From Acidobacteriota bacterium (lineage in GTDB: Bacteria > Acidobacteriota > Vicinamibacteria > Vicinamibacterales > Fen-181): 10,131 bases of DNA. The notes under the pieces were generated by a model. The model ran no database searches. It was not told where the DNA came from and worked only from the letters and a program-made list of their open reading frames with translations. How positions within the stretch are numbered: the stretch's first letter is position 1; each line of letters begins with the position of its first letter. Shown piece by piece: positions 5,537 to 10,131 of this stretch. A program made the position numbers and the translations under genes. The DNA is taken from the NCBI GenBank assembly GCA_021779795.1, contig JAJXZZ010000083.1:1-10131 (forward strand), given 5' to 3'.

Positions 5537-7378
5537 ATGCCCCACACGTTGTCTGCCGACCGCGATCTCGGGACGGTTGAGGGTGACGGGCGGCGGCGCA
5601 CGCTCGCCGAGCAGGAGCTCGTCAACAGCCTCGGCTGGCTGGTGGCGATGCGGTGGGTGGCCGGCGCCGCGGTGGTGGCGGCCGCCGTCGCGGCAGCCGA
5701 CCTGCTCTCGCTGCCGGTGCCCGAGGCGCCGCTGGTCGGCGTGGGGATCTTCATCCTGGCCTACAACGCGGCGCTGCGCTGGTGGCTGGGACGGATCCCG
5801 CCCGACTCGATGGCCACCTACGCGCTCTTCGCCCGCGTGCAGATCGGGCTCGACTGGCTGGGGATGACCGTCCTGACGGCGCTCTCGGGCGGCATCGAGA
5901 GCCCGATCATCATCTTCTTCCTGTTCCACATCTCGATCGCCGCCCTGCTGCTGCCGCACACCCGGGCGTACCTGCAGGTGGCGCTCGCGCCGGCGCTGGT
6001 CGCGATGGTCACGCTGCTCGAGTACGTCGGGATCACGCCGCACGTCGCCCTGTTCGGGGCCCCGCGCTACCGCGACCCGGTCTACATCGCGAGCGTGCTG
6101 TCGTTCTTTACGGCCGCCTGCTTCATGCTCGCCTACTTCTGCGTGGCGATCTCGGTGCGCCTCAGGCGCCGCGAGAAGGAGGTCGGCGGCCTCTACGAGA
6201 GCGTGCGGGACTCCACCTCGTCGCTCGACCTGCAGACGGTCCTCAACCGGCTGGTCGAGTCGGCGACCCGGGTGCTCGACTGCAAGGGGGCGGCCATCCG
6301 GCTGCTCGACCCGGTGCGCAAGCAGGTCGCGTTCGCGGCCACCTACGGCCTGAGCGACGAGTACCTGAGCCGGGTGCCGCAGGAGTTCACCAGCGCCCGC
6401 CTCGACCAGGCCACACTGGCCGGCGAGCCGCTGTTCGTCAAGGACGCCACCGAGGACCCGCGGATCTGGAACCAGAACCGGGTGCGGGAGGAGGGCATCG
6501 AGTCGATGCTCTCGGTGCCGCTCTCGGGCAAGAGCGGCCCGCTCGGCGTGCTGCGCGCGTACGGCGCCGAGGGGCACCGCTTCACCGAGGAGGACGCCGC
6601 GTTCCTCGAACTGGTGGCCGCGCACGGCGTGGTGGCGATCGAGAACGCGCAGGCCTACCGGATGCTCGAGGAGATGGACCGCGAGAAGTCGCGGTTCGTC
6701 AGGACGGCGACGCACGAGCTGCGGTCGCCGATCAACGTCACCGAGAGCCTGCTGACCGCGCTGGCCAAGGGCTACGCGGGGCAGCTGCCGCCCGAGCACG
6801 TCGAGGTCGTCGAGCGGGCGCTCAAGCGCGTGCAGGCCCTCAAGTCGCTCGTCAACGACCTGCTGGATCTCGCCGCGGGCAAGGCGCTGGCCAAATCGAC
6901 CGAGCGGCGCCGCGTGGCGCTCGGCTCGGTCGTCGACGAGGTGTGCGAGCGCCTGCAGACGCGGGCCGCCGGCAAGGGGCTCACGCTCTCGACCGACATC
7001 GCGCCGACGCCGCTCCACGTCATGGCCGACCCGGGCGACCTCGACCGGCTCGTGACCAACCTGGTGAGCAACGCGGTCAAGTACACGGTGAAGGGCGGCG
7101 TCACCGTCACGCTCGCCGCCGACGGGGCGAGCGCCAGGCTGGCCGTCGCCGACACCGGGATCGGCATCCCGGCCGAGAGCCTGCCGAACCTGTTCCAGGA
7201 GTTCTACCGCGCCCGGAACGCCCGGGCGCTCGACGAGGCCGGCACCGGTCTCGGCCTGACCATCGTCCGCGACCTGGTGGACCGCTACGGCGGGCGGATC
7301 GGCGTCGAGAGCCGGGAGGGCGAGGGGACGACGGTCACGGTGACGCTGCCGGTTGCGCCAGGCCCCCCGACCAGCTAG
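5537..7378 (+). CDS. Membrane sensor histidine kinase with GAF domain, RegB-like sensory membrane region
   Basis: The 613-aa product has about six membrane helices in residues 33-207, a GAF domain (about 228-376), a dimerisation/phosphoacceptor domain with FVRTATHELRSPIN (His393), and an ATPase domain. The ATPase domain has N box NLVSNAVKY (508-516), G1 DTGIGIP (539-545) and G2 GTGLGLT (569-575). All key residues of an active kinase are present. Between membrane helices lies SGGIESPIIIFFL (117-129). This resembles the GGxxNPF quinone-sensing signature of RegB/PrrB redox sensors, with Asn changed to Ser and Phe to Ile. The early motif LVAMRWVAG also recalls RegB. The likely input is therefore the redox or quinone state, plus a small ligand at the GAF domain; this is inference. 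The ATG at 5537 has no strong ribosome binding site. It follows the peptidase gene by 27 nt and precedes a receiver gene by 166 nt. Confidence 0.9.
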   Translation: MPHTLSADRDLGTVEGDGRRRTLAEQELVNSLGWLVAMRWVAGAAVVAAAVAAADLLSLPVPEAPLVGVGIFILAYNAALRWWLGRIPPDSMATYALFARVQIGLDWLGMTVLTALSGGIESPIIIFFLFHISIAALLLPHTRAYLQVALAPALVAMVTLLEYVGITPHVALFGAPRYRDPVYIASVLSFFTAACFMLAYFCVAISVRLRRREKEVGGLYESVRDSTSSLDLQTVLNRLVESATRVLDCKGAAIRLLDPVRKQVAFAATYGLSDEYLSRVPQEFTSARLDQATLAGEPLFVKDATEDPRIWNQNRVREEGIESMLSVPLSGKSGPLGVLRAYGAEGHRFTEEDAAFLELVAAHGVVAIENAQAYRMLEEMDREKSRFVRTATHELRSPINVTESLLTALAKGYAGQLPPEHVEVVERALKRVQALKSLVNDLLDLAAGKALAKSTERRRVALGSVVDEVCERLQTRAAGKGLTLSTDIAPTPLHVMADPGDLDRLVTNLVSNAVKYTVKGGVTVTLAADGASARLAVADTGIGIPAESLPNLFQEFYRARNARALDEAGTGLGLTIVRDLVDRYGGRIGVESREGEGTTVTVTLPVAPGPPTS

Positions 7379-7544
7379 AATGGCTTCGTGTGCGGCGGGG
7401 CAGCTTGCTTGTGCCTCGCTTCACAAGCCCGCCAGTTGCCTCCACGTCGGCGCCGCGTACCCGCCGATTGCCTGCGGCCTCGTCTTTCCGCGCCGGGATC
7501 GTGCGCCCCGGCTCGCCGAACCCGACCCGAGAGAGGGACCACGC
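7379..7544 (+). other. Spacer between kinase and receiver genes with a small hairpin
   Basis: This 166-nt gap contains GCTTGTG (7407-7413) that pairs with CACAAGC (7422-7428) around an 8-nt loop, 28 nt after the kinase stop. Flanking GGCGG (7394-7398) and CCGCC (7429-7433) could extend the stem across a bulge. No T-run follows. I see no convincing promoter hexamers before the receiver gene, so whether the kinase and the downstream genes share a transcript is open. Confidence 0.35.
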
Positions 7545-7916
7545 ATGGCCAAGATTCTGATCGTGGACGACGACCCGGACATCACCTTCACCACCGGGCT
7601 GTTCCTCAGGCAGGCGCAGCACGAGGTGCTGACGGCGTCCAACCGCGCCGAAGGCATGCAGGCCATCGAGGACCGCCACCCGGACCTGATCATCCTCGAC
7701 GTGATGATGGAGGAGGCCGACGACGGGATCGCGATGGCCCAGGAGCTGCGCCGCCAGGGGTGCGACACGCCGATCCTGATGCTGACCAGCGTGGGCCGGG
7801 TGACCGGCTTCACGTACGACGGGGACCGGGAGCTGGTGCCGGTGGACGCCTTCTTCGACAAGCCGATCCAGCCGGACCTGCTGCTCGAGAAGGTCAACGA
7901 GTTGCTCGCCAGGTGA
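7545..7916 (+). CDS. Stand-alone response regulator receiver protein
   Basis: This 123-aa protein is a single CheY-like receiver domain with no output domain. The acidic pocket is VDDDPD (Asp8-Asp10), the phosphoacceptor is Asp52 in LIILDVMM, the switch residue is Thr81 in MLTS, and the conserved lysine is Lys106 in FFDKPI; all are present. It carries a longer than usual beta4-alpha4 segment (GRVTGFTYDGDRELVPV, about residues 84-100), which could be a docking surface. The start is supported by GAGAGGGA (7531-7538) just upstream. The nearest kinase is the GAF-containing sensor directly upstream, a probable partner. It ends only 15 nt before the NuoE-like gene and must be co-transcribed with it. 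It may therefore act by binding a protein, possibly the oxidoreductase or another regulator, rather than DNA; this last point is inference. Confidence 0.92.
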   Translation: MAKILIVDDDPDITFTTGLFLRQAQHEVLTASNRAEGMQAIEDRHPDLIILDVMMEEADDGIAMAQELRRQGCDTPILMLTSVGRVTGFTYDGDRELVPVDAFFDKPIQPDLLLEKVNELLAR

Positions 7917-7931
7917 CAGGGGGACACGACG

Positions 7932-8465
7932 ATGCTAGTAGGGCAGCAGCAGCGACTGCAGGATGACATCCGGGAGATCGTCGCGCAGCTCGGGCGGGAC
8001 CGCAGCGCGCTCATCCCGGTGCTGCAGGAGCTGCAGAAGAGGCACGCGACCGTGTCGGACTTCGCCATGCAGGTCGTGGCGGACGAACTGGGCCTCCACC
8101 CGGCCGAGGTGTACGGCGTCACGTCGTTCTACGCCTTCCTGCGCCAGCCGGCGCAGGGGCGGTTCGTCTTCCGCCTGTGCCGGACGCTCTCCTGCGAGTT
8201 CGAGGGGAAGTCGCGCGTCGCGCGGCAGCTCGAGAACGACCTGGGGATCGGCTTCGGCCAGGCGACGCCGGACGGCCGCTTCGGACTCGAGTGGGCGAGC
8301 TGCCTGGGCCTGTGCGACCAGGGGCCGGCGCTGCTCGTCAACGAGCGCGTCTACACGCGGGTGACGCCCGAGCGGGTGCACGAGATCATCGACGAGTGCC
8401 GGCGCACCTTCGGCGCCCACGCGCGCCAGGCCGGGCACTCCCAGGTGGAGGGCGGGTTGTCATGA
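7932..8465 (+). CDS. nuoE: NuoE/HydC-like [2Fe-2S] subunit of an NADH-linked oxidoreductase
   Basis: This 177-aa protein is the thioredoxin-fold [2Fe-2S] subunit found in complex I (NuoE, the 24-kDa subunit), NAD-reducing hydrogenases (HoxE/HydC/HndA) and NAD-dependent formate dehydrogenases. It partners the FMN subunit encoded next. A helical N-terminal region (about 10-75) contains LQELQKRHATVSDFAM and EVYGVTSFYAFL, typical of the family. The cluster ligands are Cys83 and Cys88 (CRTLSC) and Cys124 and Cys128 (CLGLC), with canonical x4, x35 and x3 spacing. AGGGGGA (7918-7924) precedes the ATG by 7 nt. The stop overlaps the NuoF-like start in an ATGA, which suggests translational coupling. 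The preceding gene is a response regulator rather than nuoD, unlike a standard complex I operon. The symbol reflects the family, not proven complex I membership. Confidence 0.88.
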   Translation: MLVGQQQRLQDDIREIVAQLGRDRSALIPVLQELQKRHATVSDFAMQVVADELGLHPAEVYGVTSFYAFLRQPAQGRFVFRLCRTLSCEFEGKSRVARQLENDLGIGFGQATPDGRFGLEWASCLGLCDQGPALLVNERVYTRVTPERVHEIIDECRRTFGAHARQAGHSQVEGGLS

Positions 8466-9664
8466 TGATCGCCGACAGCAAGAGGACGCCGTTGACCTTC
8501 GACAGCGTGGAGCCGGAGTCGGGCCTCCGCGCGGCGCTCGCGATGGGCCGCGCCGACATCATCGGCGAGATCGGCGCGAGCAACCTGAGGGGGCGCGGCG
8601 GCGCGGGCTTCCCGACCGGCACGAAGTGGAACCTGGCGGCGGCCGCCCGGGTCAGGGCCGGCGGCGCGAAGTACGTGGTGTGCAACGCGGACGAGGGCGA
8701 GCCGGGCACGTTCAAGGACCGGGTGCTCCTCGCCGCGCACGCCGACATGGTGTTCGAGGGGATGACGATCGCGGCGCGCGCCATCGGCGCGGCGATCGGG
8801 ATCCTGTACCTGCGCAGCGAGTACGTCTACCTGCGGCCGCACCTCGAGGCGGTGCTCGCGCGGCGCCGGGACGAGCACCTGCTCGGGGCCGATATCGGGG
8901 GCCTCGCCGGCTTCACGTTCGACATTCATGTCCACATGGGCGCGGGCGCCTATGTCTGCGGCGAGGAAACGGCACTCATCGAATCGCTCGAAGGCTACCG
9001 CGGCGAGCCGCGCAACCGTCCCCCGTTCCCCGTGGACACCGGCTTCCAGGGCCAGCCCACCGTCGTCAACAACGTGGAGACGTTCGCCTGGGTCGTCTGC
9101 ATCCTGAGCCGGGGCGCCGGCTGGTTCAAGGCGACCGGCACCGGCAAGTCCGCCGGGTACAAGCTGCTCAGCGTGTCGGGCGACTGCCGCGAGCCCGGCG
9201 TCTACGAGGCGCCGCTCGGCCTCACCGTCGCCGAGCTGCTCGCGAGGGTCGGCGGCGAGGGGGCCAAGGCCGTGCAGGTCGGCGGGGCGTCCGGCGTGTG
9301 CGTGCCCGCCTCGGAGTTCGGCCGGCGCATCGCCTTCGAGGACGCGTCCACCGGCGGGTCGATCATCGTCATCGGGCCCGATCGGGACATGCTCGCCGTC
9401 GCGCGGAACTTCATGGAGTTCTTCGTGGAGGAGTCGTGCGGCCAGTGCACGCCGTGCCGCGCCGGCAACGCGAAGCTGCTCGAGGGCGTGGAGCGGCTGG
9501 AGCGCGGCGAGTGCTCCACCGGCCACCTCCAGGAACTGCTCGCCCTCGCCGAGACGATGCAGCTCGCCTCCAAGTGCGGGCTGGGGCAGTCGAGCTCCAA
9601 CGCGTTCGTCTCGATCGTGAGGCATTTCCGGAACGAGATCATGGGCCGCGCGCTGGCCCACTGA
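8462..9664 (+). CDS. nuoF: NuoF/HoxF-like NADH-binding flavoprotein subunit
   Basis: This 400-aa subunit takes a hydride from NADH onto FMN and passes electrons to a [4Fe-4S] cluster; in reverse it reduces NAD+. The FMN/NADH fold begins with LRGRGGAGFPTGTKW (about residues 42-56), followed by CNADEGEPGTFKDR. The NADH site follows at GAGAYVCGEETALIESLEG (from 160). A C-terminal cluster domain holds Cys326, Cys329 and Cys332 in SCGQCTPCRAG and Cys372 in SKCGLGQ, canonical spacing. It is the compact NuoF form: the N-terminal thioredoxin-like [2Fe-2S] domain and the C-terminal two-[4Fe-4S] tail of bifurcating HydB/HndC subunits are both absent. The start is the ATG overlapping the previous stop, with GGTGGAGGG (8444-8452) at 9 nt; the next codon is also ATG. 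Whether it serves a hydrogenase, formate dehydrogenase or complex I is not decided here. Confidence 0.92.
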   Translation: MMIADSKRTPLTFDSVEPESGLRAALAMGRADIIGEIGASNLRGRGGAGFPTGTKWNLAAAARVRAGGAKYVVCNADEGEPGTFKDRVLLAAHADMVFEGMTIAARAIGAAIGILYLRSEYVYLRPHLEAVLARRRDEHLLGADIGGLAGFTFDIHVHMGAGAYVCGEETALIESLEGYRGEPRNRPPFPVDTGFQGQPTVVNNVETFAWVVCILSRGAGWFKATGTGKSAGYKLLSVSGDCREPGVYEAPLGLTVAELLARVGGEGAKAVQVGGASGVCVPASEFGRRIAFEDASTGGSIIVIGPDRDMLAVARNFMEFFVEESCGQCTPCRAGNAKLLEGVERLERGECSTGHLQELLALAETMQLASKCGLGQSSSNAFVSIVRHFRNEIMGRALAH

Positions 9665-9696
9665 GCCCATCGCAGGACTGAGGCGGAGAATCCACC

Positions 9697-10131
9697 ATGA
9701 GCGCTGAGATCAAGCAGGACGCCGGGTGCTCGCGCGCGCCGGTCAGCCAGAAGCCGCAGAAGGCGCGGCCGAGCGCCGGCGAGGCCGTCGGGTACATCGG
9801 CGGACTGGTGTCGGTCACCATCGACGGCAAGGAGCACCGCGTGCCGCTCGGCACGACGATCCTCGACGCCGCCCGGCAGCTCGGCATCCGCATCCCGACC
9901 CTCTGCCATCACCCCGACCTCTGCGTGGCGGGCGTCTGCCGCGTCTGCGTCGTCGAGGTGGAGAACCAGCGGACGCTGCAGGCGGCCTGCGCCTACCCGG
10001 TGACGGCGCCGATCACGGTCCGCACGCACACGGCCAAGGTCCGGCAGGCCCGCCGCCACGTGATCGACCTGCTGCTGTCCACCCATTACGGCGAGTGCTA
10101 CAGCTGCAAGCGCAACAACAACTGCGAGCTG
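9697..10131 (+). CDS. NuoG/HydA/FdhA-type iron-sulfur subunit, N-terminal 145 residues (cut by window edge)
   Basis: An open frame from the ATG at 9697 runs off the window end. GGAG (9685-9688) lies 8 nt upstream, and the gene follows the NuoF-like stop by 32 nt. Residues 1-35 form a polar N-terminal extension with no match that I recognise. A [2Fe-2S] plant-type ferredoxin domain follows, with ligands Cys70, Cys81, Cys84 and Cys98 (CRVCVVEVE is the core). Then comes the His-Cys cluster motif HYGECYSCKRNNNC with His130, Cys134, Cys137 and Cys143, the Hx3Cx2Cx5C signature. This pair of domains opens NuoG of complex I, group A [FeFe]-hydrogenases (HydA, HndD), the HoxU diaphorase subunit and NAD-dependent formate dehydrogenase alpha subunits. 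The deciding catalytic domain is beyond the edge. It would receive electrons from, or give them to, the NuoE/NuoF pair. Confidence 0.9.
   Translation, partial: MSAEIKQDAGCSRAPVSQKPQKARPSAGEAVGYIGGLVSVTIDGKEHRVPLGTTILDAARQLGIRIPTLCHHPDLCVAGVCRVCVVEVENQRTLQAACAYPVTAPITVRTHTAKVRQARRHVIDLLLSTHYGECYSCKRNNNCEL

Noticed and set aside
3755..7018. A 1087-residue open frame on the minus strand opposite the peptidase and kinase genes
   Set aside because: The composition is dominated by Arg, Gly, Leu, Val and His with no recognisable domain; the opposite strand carries two complete, motif-rich genes over the same span.
8351..9670. A 439-residue minus-strand frame opposite the NuoF-like gene
   Set aside because: This is the same kind of low-information shadow; the plus-strand frame has all NuoF motifs.
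7932..10131. Ordinary complex I (nuo) operon
   Set aside because: Not excluded outright, but no nuoA-D precedes nuoE, and a response regulator and kinase sit there instead; the downstream genes needed to decide are outside the window.

Overview
The window is very GC-rich DNA (roughly 70% by eye) with dense bacterial genes and long stop-free stretches on non-coding strands. The gene content is a secreted M20 peptidase, an RRM RNA-binding protein, a YheT-type hydrolase, a ferredoxin-domain-less IorA and an NADH-diaphorase cluster. Together with intergenic 7-nt repeats this fits a soil- or sediment-type Acidobacteriota (perhaps Vicinamibacteria) or a deltaproteobacterial-grade lineage. That placement is inference; no rRNA or other phylogenetic marker is present.

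Left part (1-3723). A minus-strand pair encodes indolepyruvate oxidoreductase: iorA (348-1940), then iorB (207 down to the window edge, truncated). The spacer between them is filled by an array of 7-nt repeats that folds back on itself. Upstream of iorA is a 342-nt divergent spacer with a plausible promoter on each strand. On the plus strand it drives a small RRM RNA-binding protein (2283-2621) behind a leader of about 135 nt. That gene converges on a minus-strand YheT-family alpha/beta hydrolase (2737-3723), with one GC-rich hairpin next to each stop codon.

Middle (3710-3847). A second, unrelated 7-nt repeat array with the same fold-back design sits in the spacer between the hydrolase and the next plus-strand gene. 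It runs into the first codons of the hydrolase, whose only available start is a TTG inside the array.

Right part (3848-10131). All genes are on the plus strand: a secreted M20D/AbgB-like amidohydrolase; a six-helix membrane histidine kinase with a GAF domain and a RegB-like membrane motif; a stand-alone receiver protein; NuoE-like and NuoF-like subunits; and the start of a NuoG/HydA/FdhA-type iron-sulfur subunit cut by the window edge. The last four genes are tightly packed (gaps of 15, -4 and 32 nt). They look like an NADH-oxidising electron-input module under two-component, probably redox, control. The catalytic subunit (hydrogenase, formate dehydrogenase or complex I) lies beyond the edge.

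The least explained features are the two fold-back heptamer arrays, the hydrolase start inside one of them, the Cys-to-Glu change in the M20 metal site, and the sensor-coupled diaphorase cluster.
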